From the NCBI GenBank assembly GCA_001797845.1, contig MGQN01000013.1, positions 3,533-18,653 on the forward strand: a DNA stretch of 15,121 nucleotides. Reading direction: 5' to 3'. The DNA is from Deltaproteobacteria bacterium RBG_16_44_11 (lineage in GTDB: Bacteria; Desulfobacterota; Syntrophia; Syntrophales; Smithellaceae). Shown here piece after piece: positions 8,381-14,354 of the stretch (position 1 is the stretch's first letter; each line of letters starts with the position of its first letter). The position numbers were made by a program, and so were the translations under genes. The notes under the pieces were generated by a model that saw only the letters and a program-made list of their open reading frames with translations, was not told the DNA's origin and ran no database searches.

Positions 8381-8863
8381 TTATTCTTGTATGGGAATTT
8401 CTATTTCACTCCCCGTATTTTTATTTAACAAAATAACCTTCAACGGCGTAATGCCCTTTAATACATATCCTTCCATTTCCAATTGTTCGCCTATCCGATA
8501 TTCAAACCCGTTAATAACCGCCAGCTTCTTCTTCCCGGAATCAACATAGCCGGAATAAATTATTTTAGCCCCGGCTCCTCCTTCCCTTGCCGCCCATTCC
8601 TTATACGAACTCCTTTCCCAAAATGGATTTCTTTGCCAATCCTTCTCAGCCATGACGATGATATAGGAATCAACACCGGCGACAATATCTTTTATTAAAT
8701 CACCTTGTAAATCGCTCACAAAAGTATTTATCTGGGCGGGATTGGCGACAGCTTTAGCTTTTTTAGCGGCAGGACCGGCAATTAAATATTCATAAGCCGC
8801 GTATAAAATAAATAAGGCCGCTATCACTAAAATGATAATTTGTCTTTTATTTAACTTCGCCAT
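8381..8863 (-). CDS. PilP/MshK-like pilus assembly protein with a GspC-type periplasmic domain
   Basis: A 160-aa bitopic inner-membrane protein. Residues 8-28 are a membrane segment, followed by an Ala/Lys-rich linker. The C-terminal part (about 100-157) reads as a small beta domain containing YSGYVDSGKKKLAVINGFEYRIGE... and ending in EIEIPIQE. This pattern is typical of PilP and GspC homology regions, which bind the periplasmic N-domains of the secretin. It lies between the PilO-like gene and the secretin gene, exactly where pilP/mshK occurs. There is an AAGGAA ribosome site before the ATG. Sequence conservation in this family is low, so the call leans on domain pattern and position together. 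Unlike typical PilP, it has no lipobox; it is anchored by a transmembrane helix, as GspC is. Confidence 0.75.
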   Translation of the reverse strand: MAKLNKRQIIILVIAALFILYAAYEYLIAGPAAKKAKAVANPAQINTFVSDLQGDLIKDIVAGVDSYIIVMAEKDWQRNPFWERSSYKEWAAREGGAGAKIIYSGYVDSGKKKLAVINGFEYRIGEQLEMEGYVLKGITPLKVILLNKNTGSEIEIPIQE

Positions 8864-8878
8864 AAATTCCTTTTTCTC

Positions 8879-9418
8879 TTAGCCGCCAATTGCTACCCAT
8901 ATTTTTAACCGAAATTCCATAGAATCCGGAAATTGTTGAATACTAATTTCTTCTATTTTGTCCAAATATGGCAACTCTCCCAGTTCAATCAACATTTTCC
9001 TGAAATTGGCAAACTCCCCCCTGAGAACGGCGCTTTGCAAAAGAAATGGAGGGCTGCCTGTTAATTTGCTTAAATCCGGAGTAAGCGATACTATCCTCAA
9101 ATGTGATTTTCCTGTTATCGTTTTGAATACATCCTGAAACTTCCCTGACTCTTCGCGCGAAATAGTTGTTTTTTGGGGGTTGGGCAATAAGCTCGCTTCT
9201 TTTTTCTCCATTGATTTTGATAATGTTAAATAAATCGGCCCCAGCTCTTTTTGCGCGACAAGCTGATTTTCCAATTTTTTTATTTGGGTTAAATTATTAT
9301 CGTTGTATTTATACAAAGGGAAAATTCCCAGCAGAACAACCAGTAATATAATACCGCCGCATACGAACAGATAACCAAGGCTTTTTTCCGGCATATTAAG
9401 CTTTAATTTCTTCATCAT
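8879..9418 (-). CDS. PilO/MshJ-like pilus assembly protein
   Basis: A 179-aa bitopic inner-membrane protein of the PilO/GspM type. It has a short cytoplasmic N-terminus, one membrane helix (about 15-36), a coiled-coil-prone segment (about 40-75) and a C-terminal ferredoxin-like region (about 100-179) ending in MEFRLKIWVAIGG. PilO proteins pair with PilN to form the periplasmic alignment complex between the platform and the secretin. The gene begins just after the stop of the PilM-PilN fusion gene (TAG at 9421-9423). Two adjacent ATGs (9418 and 9415) could both serve as start. Family assignment rests mainly on topology and gene order, because PilO sequences diverge strongly. Confidence 0.8.
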   Translation of the reverse strand: MMKKLKLNMPEKSLGYLFVCGGIILLVVLLGIFPLYKYNDNNLTQIKKLENQLVAQKELGPIYLTLSKSMEKKEASLLPNPQKTTISREESGKFQDVFKTITGKSHLRIVSLTPDLSKLTGSPPFLLQSAVLRGEFANFRKMLIELGELPYLDKIEEISIQQFPDSMEFRLKIWVAIGG

Positions 9419-9420
9419 GA

Positions 9421-11265
9421 CTATCCTATTTTCGCGTTTAGAGTAAAATGAAGGACTTCACTTTTTTTGAATGTAACAATGCCACTTTTCTGCACCGAAA
9501 TCCCGCGGAACATCGGAGAATTCTCCAGTTTCATCACATACTGCGCCAATAACGAATCCAGCATTTCGCGTTCCCCAAAAATAACTCCCTCCACCATAAC
9601 ATCATCGATTGTTTCTTTGGTTGTTTTATCGGGAACAACCTTGGGCGCGGCACTTCCCGGCGCATTTATTTTGAAATTAATGAGCCGTATATTTTGAGGT
9701 GTCACAACCGCGATTTCTCCGATGGCGGCCATACCCAAATACTTCTGCGCGTATTGACGGGAAACTTTCCTATGTGCCTTTACTTCCTGGGACATTTTGG
9801 AGATTTGTTCCGTGGATAAAATCGGGTTATATAAGGACAATTCTTTTTCTAATTTTATCCGCTTTGTGCTTAGATTTTTTACTTCGAAAGCCTGATAAAT
9901 TAACGCGAGAATACAAATCATTAAAGCCGCCGCGAAGGAGGTAAAAATTATTCTATTAATCCGTTTTACACGAACTTCTTTATTTTTTTCAAGGTAAGTG
10001 AAAATAGCATTGGGCGTGCGCGCGTTATCGGAAAGGGAAAGGCCTAAAACGGGAACCAGCGACATTCTTTCGGACAAAGACAATGATTCCGACGCAGAAT
10101 AAGCTGACTGTTTTATGAAAGGATCAAAAAATTCTGTTTTTACGCCCAGCTGGTCGCCGATGTAAATTAAAAGAGGATTGTAAGCGTTCATGGCCGAAGA
10201 AATATAGAGCTTCTCCACTTTCACGTACCCGATGGAAGACGTGTAGTATTCCAGTGTCCTCTCTATTTGGCGAGCTAATCTTTCCCATACCGGAAAAATC
10301 ATTTCCAATATTTCTTCTTCTCTTAAATTGTAACCGGCGTCAGACTTCGTTAATTTTTCCGAATCGGATCCCAGACTAAAAAGAATTTTTTTTGTTTCGT
10401 CTTTTTCCAGTTTAAAATTTCCGGTTTTTTCGGAAAATGAATCGGCAATCGCCTCCGTCATACTGCTGGTGCCGGTCTTAATACCGCGGGTCATCACCAG
10501 GTTATTTTTACTGTAGATATCGATGCGGGAAAAATCATTGCCGATAAATAAGCTGGCAAATGTTTCTTCGCTTGGCGGCATCCATTTTGAACGAAAAATA
10601 TTTTGAATGGCAAAAGGAGCGATTGTGATTCCGGCAAGGGGCACGCCGATATTTGAAAATAAAGTTTTAACTTTTTCAATTTCCGCTTTCGGCGCCACGT
10701 AAACCATGACCAAATACTTGGAGATGCCCTGATCGTTTATTTCCCCTTGCAGTTCAAAATCAAAAATGGACTCTTTTTCATCAAGGGAAATTTCCTTTTT
10801 TGCGGTCCAGTAAATAACATTTTCCAACTGCTTTTTGGGAACATGGGGAATTTTTATATAGTTGACATTGACTTCGCCGGCCGGCATCATTGTCCAAACG
10901 CTACAATCGGAAAACGAACCGCAGAAGGCGGCCAGAGATGATTTTAAGAGCGCGTTGAAATCGGAAGAAGATTTAGATGTTAAATGACTATATTCGATTA
11001 TCTTGTGATCAACTAAAACAGGCCTGCCGTCGGAAGCTCTCACGGTTTTGGCCAGACCAATAAATCCTTGCCCAAAATCAACTCCGATGGTGTAACGCTT
11101 TTTATCCGCAGCGCGCTTAGATGCTGAAATATTTAATATTTTTGCCGGTTTTTTTGCAGAAAAAGATATCTTAGGCTTTCCCGTTTCACCGGGTAAGCCT
11201 CCATCCTTGCCGCGGATGACATTAAGAAGTTTCTCTGTTGAGTTGATATCGTCTGTGCTGGCCAA
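9421..11265 (-). CDS. PilM-PilN fusion (MshI/GspL-like) inner-membrane assembly protein
   Basis: A 614-aa protein that joins two parts usually encoded separately in type IVa pili. Residues about 57-425 are an actin-like PilM/GspL cytoplasmic domain with the first phosphate loop GVDFGQGFIGLAK (61-73). One membrane helix (about 437-458) follows, then a PilN-like periplasmic part with a coiled-coil-prone stretch (460-510) and a ferredoxin-like domain (about 515-612). The short PilN peptide that normally docks into PilM (INLLP type) is not visible, as expected if the domains are covalently linked. The first 50 residues are a poorly conserved extension. The start is a TTG preceded by CAGGAG at six-base spacing. 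It is the first gene of the cluster; the promoter should lie in the AT-rich region at 11266-11564. Confidence 0.88.
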   Translation of the reverse strand: MASTDDINSTEKLLNVIRGKDGGLPGETGKPKISFSAKKPAKILNISASKRAADKKRYTIGVDFGQGFIGLAKTVRASDGRPVLVDHKIIEYSHLTSKSSSDFNALLKSSLAAFCGSFSDCSVWTMMPAGEVNVNYIKIPHVPKKQLENVIYWTAKKEISLDEKESIFDFELQGEINDQGISKYLVMVYVAPKAEIEKVKTLFSNIGVPLAGITIAPFAIQNIFRSKWMPPSEETFASLFIGNDFSRIDIYSKNNLVMTRGIKTGTSSMTEAIADSFSEKTGNFKLEKDETKKILFSLGSDSEKLTKSDAGYNLREEEILEMIFPVWERLARQIERTLEYYTSSIGYVKVEKLYISSAMNAYNPLLIYIGDQLGVKTEFFDPFIKQSAYSASESLSLSERMSLVPVLGLSLSDNARTPNAIFTYLEKNKEVRVKRINRIIFTSFAAALMICILALIYQAFEVKNLSTKRIKLEKELSLYNPILSTEQISKMSQEVKAHRKVSRQYAQKYLGMAAIGEIAVVTPQNIRLINFKINAPGSAAPKVVPDKTTKETIDDVMVEGVIFGEREMLDSLLAQYVMKLENSPMFRGISVQKSGIVTFKKSEVLHFTLNAKIG

Positions 11266-11564
11266 TAAATTCTCCTGATAAAAACTTTTATTAAAAAATT
11301 GTCTCCGGAAAATTTAATTAATCTTAATCAACTTTAATTAAATTTGATTAATTTTATCAATATATTTGGATTAATGCAACATATTTTGTAGCCATTCTCC
11401 ATTATTTTTAGGTTTAAATTAGGGCTAATTTCTTTGATTTTTTTTATGGGATTAAAGCGGATTTACTAAAAAGAATGGTTTGGAAATTTTCGGAAAGGTT
11501 AAAGACGATTATTTAAATGAAAAAGGAGCCACCTTATAAAAAAAGTTAACTCCTATATTTGTTT
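11266..11564. other. AT-rich intergenic region upstream of the pilus cluster
   Basis: No coding region is seen. This stretch must carry the promoter of the pilus cluster (minus strand). It contains repeated TTAAT/TTGATTAA words, including an inverted pair TTAATCAA (11324-11331) and TTGATTAA (11344-11351) separated by 12 bases, which could be an operator. A sigma-54 candidate near 11370-11395 has GG and GC doublets, but four bases too far apart. No convincing -35/-10 pair stands out in the AT-rich background. Confidence 0.5.
11521..11556 (-). terminator. Possible terminator downstream of the original tRNA-Cys
   Basis: On the minus strand AGGAG and CTCCT can pair, with a small inner AACTT/AAGGT pairing, and five T residues follow. 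It lies just past the CCA end of the tRNA fragment, so it would have ended the tRNA transcript before integration displaced the tRNA. The stem is short, hence low confidence. Confidence 0.4.
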
Positions 11565-11609
11565 TGGAGGCGGCATCCGGACTTGAACCGGAGAATAACG
11601 GTTTTGCAG
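11565..11609 (-). other. Attachment site: 3' fragment of a tRNA-Cys gene
   Basis: Forty-five bases on the minus strand match the 3' part of tRNA-Cys: loop CTGCAAA with anticodon GCA, 3' anticodon strand ACCGT, variable region TATTC, T stem TCCGG/CCGGA around TTCAAGT, acceptor strand TGCCGCC, discriminator T, and CCA. The 5' half (an acceptor GGCGGCA and D arm) is missing; the preceding bases are unrelated and do not form the anticodon stem. Integrases of many phages and islands recombine within the 3' half of tRNA genes, rebuild the tRNA at one end and leave a fragment like this at the other. The orientation implies chromosome to the left and element to the right. Confidence 0.8.
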
Positions 11610-11742
11610 AACTTAGGAGCCGGTGTAAGTATTTGATTTTATAAAACCTCACTTATTGATAAATGATTATATTTTGCCGCAATCCGCAACCCAGGCGCAA
11701 CCAGCTTTCCGCATTTTGCAAATGATAGAAAAGCAGAGATCT

Positions 11743-12168
11743 TTAATATTCACCCCTCTTATCTAACCATGCCTCATATTCAGCATATATATATTCTTCG
11801 TTATTATACATCATCCAATCATCACCATAGACTTTTCTAGCCCAACCCTCAAAACGAGCATCCTGTAATTTTTCATAATTTCGCGTTTCAGTTTCTTGCT
11901 CACGTTGTCTGTCTTTTATTTTGTGGCATTTATTACAAACCACAATTAGATCTTCCGGGAGCTCATGTTTAAAGCGTTCGTAAGTAAGGTGATGGACATC
12001 TAACTTCCTTACCCATTTTGACGATCCACATCTTTGACACTTATAATCTGCTCTCTCTTTAGCTTGTATAGCTTTGATTTTCCATTCACGGGAAGAAAGA
12101 TATTCTTTTAATTCTTCTTTCCATGTTTTTTCAGGCTTTTTGTATCCGAATAAGTCGTAAGTATCCAT
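11743..12168 (-). CDS. HNH endonuclease family protein
   Basis: A 141-aa protein with a zinc-stabilised HNH nuclease fold at about 43-88. It has CQRC (44-47), the catalytic-loop motif LDVHHL (56-61) and the second zinc pair CNKC followed by His (78-82). The N-terminus (residues 13-42) is rich in Lys, Glu and Trp and resembles the helical extension before HNH domains in phage proteins. The C-terminus is acidic and aromatic. It is the gene nearest the attachment site and is transcribed towards it, opposite to the rest of the element. Phage HNH proteins can assist terminase during packaging or act as homing endonucleases. The distance from the terminase gene leaves the role open. An extended -10 promoter lies upstream; the ribosome site is weak. 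Confidence 0.88.
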   Translation of the reverse strand: MDTYDLFGYKKPEKTWKEELKEYLSSREWKIKAIQAKERADYKCQRCGSSKWVRKLDVHHLTYERFKHELPEDLIVVCNKCHKIKDRQREQETETRNYEKLQDARFEGWARKVYGDDWMMYNNEEYIYAEYEAWLDKRGEY

Positions 12169-12207
12169 AATGTTTGCGGCCTACCAACTTTTATTTATCA
12201 TTTTATC

Positions 12208-12216
12208 ATTATATCA
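12208..12216 (-). promoter_or_regulatory. Extended -10 promoter element of the HNH gene
   Basis: On the minus strand TGATATAAT has a perfect TATAAT with the TGn extension, about 40 bases before the HNH start codon. No good -35 box is seen at 17 bases, which extended -10 promoters can tolerate. It lies inside a run of TATCATT repeats (12194-12217) that may also serve as a binding region. Confidence 0.45.
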
Positions 12217-12276
12217 TTTTAAGATCAAAAGATTGGATATATCATTGTCGAAACTTCACTAATTTTTTTCAAGTAT

Positions 12277-12295
12277 TTCTACAGTACGAGTAGAA
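12277..12295. promoter_or_regulatory. Inverted repeat, candidate phage operator 1
   Basis: TTCTAC and GTAGAA face each other across seven bases, the size of a typical dimeric repressor site. It lies midway between the leftward HNH promoter and the rightward early promoter. Confidence 0.45.
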
Positions 12296-12316
12296 TAGTT
12301 ATAATAATAAAGGCTT

Positions 12317-12334
12317 ACAATTATTCTTAATTGT
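12317..12334. promoter_or_regulatory. Inverted repeat, candidate phage operator 2
   Basis: ACAATTA and TAATTGT are perfect 7-base arms around four bases, ending about ten bases before the -35 box at 12345. The position suits an activator or repressor of the rightward promoter. Confidence 0.4.
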
Positions 12335-12344
12335 CATTATTTTC

Positions 12345-12373
12345 TTGACATATTGGCATTAATATATTAATAT
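12345..12373 (+). promoter_or_regulatory. Sigma-70-type promoter of the rightward element genes
   Basis: A perfect TTGACA (-35, 12345-12350) is followed after 17 bases by TAATAT (-10, 12368-12373). Transcription would start near 12380, about 28 bases before the ATG at 12408. The arms of an inverted repeat (TTGGCA 12353-12358 and TGCCAA 12376-12381) straddle the -10 box, so a bound regulator could block polymerase. Confidence 0.7.
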
Positions 12374-12381
12374 ATTGCCAA
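12353..12381. promoter_or_regulatory. Inverted repeat over the -10 box, candidate operator 3
   Basis: TTGGCA and TGCCAA flank 17 AT-rich bases that include the direct repeat ATTAATAT twice. The site covers the spacer, -10 and start region of the rightward promoter, a classic place for repression. Confidence 0.45.
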
Positions 12382-12407
12382 AAGAACATTAAAGTGAGGT
12401 GAAAATC

Positions 12408-13064
12408 ATGATTACTCAATCGGAATTTCTAAGGAGATTATCTTCTTACACCCACATCACGCTCGGTGATTTGATGAATAAAGCAAATCGTCTTAGAGAG
12501 GCTGATGTGATCAGGCGCGGCGGGCGCGGCCTTTCGGCGGTGAAGATAGAACCCGATGATGCGCTTATGATCATTTTGGCGATCATGAGTGGAGCAAGCG
12601 CGAATGAATGCCCGGCGGCGGCGGAAAAGTTGGCTGCCCTACCTCTCTTGAACGTGGATGGTAGCGAACAAACAAAAGCCGAGCTAAAGGAAATCAGAGA
12701 TGATGCCGTTATTCTCTTGGTACCCACTGAATTTCTGGCCCTTGGCAGAACTCTGGAAGAAATTCTTGCCGATCCGCATAAGGCTGAAATAGTGGAATCG
12801 TTTTCTGTGGATTATATCAACAACCATGCCGTCGTGACATGGGCAGATGGTCGGGAAGATCATTTTGGCAAGAAGGGATCTTTCAATAGTCGCGTCACGA
12901 TTACACTTAGTGGGAACGTACTCGTGAAATTAAGCCGGGCTATCAAGATACCATTAAATGGGCATCTTGAATGGACTCGTAAGGCCCTTAAGATCAGCGC
13001 TGAGCAGGGCGAAGAAGCGGCGGCAAAGTGGATTGAAGAGAACCCTTTCATAGAAGAAAAGTGA
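12408..13064 (+). CDS. Phage-associated protein of unknown function, first gene of the rightward unit
   Basis: A 218-aa protein. I place the start at the ATG at 12408, because GAGGTG lies exactly six bases upstream; an in-frame GTG at 12399 is part of that ribosome site. The N-terminal 80 residues look helical, with a conserved-looking LREADVIRRGGRGLSA (29-44) followed by EPDDALMIILAIMSG. I recall similar segments in phage-associated proteins of proteobacteria, where a regulatory winged-helix role is possible. The C-terminal half (about 128-180) is beta-rich (HAVVTWADGREDHFG, SRVTITLSGNVLVKLSRAI) and ends in a helix. It has no membrane segment and no catalytic motif I recognise. As the first gene behind an operator-rich promoter it may be a regulator, but that is inference; product unknown. 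Confidence 0.8.
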   Translation: MITQSEFLRRLSSYTHITLGDLMNKANRLREADVIRRGGRGLSAVKIEPDDALMIILAIMSGASANECPAAAEKLAALPLLNVDGSEQTKAELKEIRDDAVILLVPTEFLALGRTLEEILADPHKAEIVESFSVDYINNHAVVTWADGREDHFGKKGSFNSRVTITLSGNVLVKLSRAIKIPLNGHLEWTRKALKISAEQGEEAAAKWIEENPFIEEK

Positions 13065-13074
13065 TAGAAGAAAA

Positions 13075-13254
13075 ATGAGTTCGCCCCCGATAGTAAGAAA
13101 ACCTGAGAAGGTTGTCGAAATTGATGAAACCGTGACCCACATCATCATGAAAAAAACTGTTCACACGGTCAAGATCAAGGATGAAGCGAGCGCAAAGTAT
13201 TATCGGATCACCAGAACGCCAATTAAGAAAGGTCTTCAGATGACCGGCGCGTAA
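13075..13254 (+). CDS. Small hypothetical protein (59 aa)
   Basis: An ATG ten bases after the previous stop opens a 59-codon frame ending in TAA. A weak purine-rich AGAAG stretch lies upstream. The product begins MSSPPIVRKPEKVVEIDE and is Lys/Thr/Val-rich and probably beta-stranded (VTHIIMKKTVHTVKIKD, YYRITRTPIKKG). It has no cysteines or membrane segment. Close coupling to the 218-aa gene and placement before a strong terminator suggest it is the last gene of that short transcript. I recognise no family, and the length gives limited coding evidence. Confidence 0.55.
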   Translation: MSSPPIVRKPEKVVEIDETVTHIIMKKTVHTVKIKDEASAKYYRITRTPIKKGLQMTGA

Positions 13255-13295
13255 TTTCTATAATAATTGAATACCGAATTTTGCGAAGCCGAAAG

Positions 13296-13332
13296 CCAGC
13301 ACAAACCTATAAATGGGGTGCTGGTTTTTTTT
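13296..13332 (+). terminator. Rho-independent terminator
   Basis: CCAGCAC (13296-13302) pairs with GTGCTGG (13318-13324), with an extra CC/GG inside, followed directly by eight T residues. It lies 42 bases after the 59-aa gene and 25 bases before the HTH gene, so replication genes need readthrough, antitermination or a separate promoter. Confidence 0.85.
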
Positions 13333-13356
13333 GTGAGAATTGAAAGGTAAAACGTA

Positions 13357-13575
13357 ATGTCGGGATGGGTAAAAATAAAACCAGCGGCGCGGTATGCAGG
13401 GATCTCCGAAAGGACAATGCGGGATTGGTTAAAAGATGGCCTGGTACATAGTCGTCTTCCGTCCGGCACTATTTTGATTAGGTATGAACAAATCGATCAA
13501 TTTCTCAAGCAGTACGAAGCGAAGGAAAATAAGGTTGACCAGATCGTAAATGACACGCTGCGGGAGTTGGGATAA
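13357..13575 (+). CDS. Excisionase-family helix-turn-helix DNA-binding protein
   Basis: A 72-aa protein almost wholly made of a MerR-like/HTH_17 domain. It has the pattern KIKPAARYAGISERTMRDWLKDGLVHSRLPSGTIL, where the AARYAGIS-RTMRDWL part is the winged-helix recognition unit, followed by RYEQIDQFLKQY. This family includes excisionases, which bend DNA at attachment sites, and small phage regulators. GAAAGG lies nine bases before the ATG. It overlaps the following initiator gene by one base (TAATG), so the two are translationally coupled. Coupling to replication rather than to an integrase leaves open whether it is a true Xis or a regulator of the origin. Confidence 0.85.
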   Translation: MSGWVKIKPAARYAGISERTMRDWLKDGLVHSRLPSGTILIRYEQIDQFLKQYEAKENKVDQIVNDTLRELG

Positions 13576-14354
13576 TGGCAAGTCCTCAAATTGAAAACGG
13601 CCATATTGATATTGCACACGAGATTGCCGGTGCGCTCATGAAAACGAATCTCTCAGCATATCAATCGCGGATTTTGTGGGCTCTATGGCGAAAAACTTAC
13701 GGCTGGCACAAAACAGAGGATTGGATTTCAAATAGTCAGTTTGTCGAAATGACTGGGATTGCAAAAAGCCATGTTTCCAGGGCCGTGAAGGAATTGAGTT
13801 TGAGAAATATGGTTACCAATTCGGGTAACAAAATAGCATTTAATAAGGACTACACTCAATGGCGTGAGTTACCTCACGGGGTAAGGGCATATCAAGTTGT
13901 TACCAATTCGGGTAACTCCATTACCAATTCGGGTAACACTGTTACCCCATCGGGTAATAAAGTTACCAATTCGGGAGTACACAAAAGAAACTATACAAAA
14001 GAAACTATTCAAAAGAAAGCTTTACAAAAGAAAATATCTTCGTCGCTCTCAAAAGACTTTTTGGTTTTTTATGAAGCCTATCCGCGTAAAGTTGGGAAGA
14101 TAGCAGCATTGAAAGCGTGGAATAAACTTAATGGAAATAGACCAGCGATAGAAGAAATATTAAAGGCGATCGAACAGCAAAAACAATCCACACAGTGGAT
14201 CAAAGACGGTGGGCAATTCATACCGCACCCCGCAACGTGGATTAATCAAGGCCGGTGGGAAGATGAAGGGATTGAAAAACATCCTCTATCAGGAATTGTT
14301 TCAGACATAAATATTAAAAATTTAACCACTGATATTTGGAAACTGCCCTCATGA
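13575..14354 (+). CDS. Lambda-O-like phage replication initiator carrying its own origin
   Basis: A 259-aa initiator. Residues about 6-98 form a phage replication protein O-type N-terminal winged-helix domain (QSRILWALWRKTYGW; FVEMTGIAKSHVSRAVKEL), expected to bind the origin iterons. Residues about 80-135 are a low-complexity linker containing TNSG repeats, encoded by the iterons. Residues 136-156 are a Lys/Gln-rich linker encoded by AT-rich repeats. The C-terminal domain (about 162-232) has the FYEAYPRKVGK...AWNKL and GGQFIPHPATWINQGRWEDE pattern seen in many phage replication proteins that contact the helicase or its loader. GGGAG lies eight bases before the ATG. The gene overlaps its neighbours by one base upstream and four bases (ATGA) downstream, as lambda O overlaps P. 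The protein and origin calls support each other. Confidence 0.92.
   Translation: MASPQIENGHIDIAHEIAGALMKTNLSAYQSRILWALWRKTYGWHKTEDWISNSQFVEMTGIAKSHVSRAVKELSLRNMVTNSGNKIAFNKDYTQWRELPHGVRAYQVVTNSGNSITNSGNTVTPSGNKVTNSGVHKRNYTKETIQKKALQKKISSSLSKDFLVFYEAYPRKVGKIAALKAWNKLNGNRPAIEEILKAIEQQKQSTQWIKDGGQFIPHPATWINQGRWEDEGIEKHPLSGIVSDINIKNLTTDIWKLPS
13812..13979 (+). repeat. Six origin iterons inside the initiator gene
   Basis: Six 18-bp imperfect palindromes of the form GTTACC-N6-GGTAAC start at 13812, 13868, 13899, 13920, 13941 and 13962. The first and third are perfect matches to GTTACCAATTCGGGTAAC; the fourth differs at one base. The second (GTTACCTCACGGGGTAAG) lies in another reading frame and encodes ELPHGV instead of VTNSGN. 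The sixth has lost most of its right arm. The last four are spaced exactly 21 bases apart, two helical turns. This matches the iteron array of the lambda origin, which also lies within gene O. Confidence 0.88.
13981..14037 (+). repeat. AT-rich 14-15-bp direct repeats next to the iterons (candidate DNA-unwinding element)
   Basis: Four tandem units start at 13981, 13995, 14009 and 14024. The first two are identical (ACAAAAGAAACTAT); the others are variants. One strand is almost entirely purine plus A-rich. Lambdoid origins have an AT-rich, strand-asymmetric region right after the iterons, where the duplex first opens. The repeats stay in frame only partly (14+14+15+14), so they encode a variable Lys/Gln-rich linker. 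Confidence 0.65.

Noticed and set aside
2126..11265. Type II secretion system rather than a pilus
   Set aside because: The order PilM/N, PilO, PilP, secretin, ExeA-type ATPase, MshE-type ATPase with MshEN motifs, platform and pilins is that of MSHA-type pili; no gspG-gspK pseudopilin set is visible.
11370..11395. Sigma-54 promoter for the whole pilus cluster
   Set aside because: GG and GC doublets exist on the minus strand, but their spacing is four bases longer than the strict sigma-54 requirement.
11565..11640. Complete functional tRNA-Cys gene
   Set aside because: The 5' acceptor strand and D arm are absent and the bases before the anticodon loop do not pair, so this is only a 3' fragment.
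12446..12727. Leftward reading frame within the 218-aa gene
   Set aside because: The opposite strand has a better ribosome site, promoter and length; the leftward product is low-complexity Ser/Ala-rich.
13812..14037. CRISPR-like array
   Set aside because: The repeats are short palindromes separated by only about three bases in the last four copies, without spacers, and lie inside a coding gene; they are origin iterons.
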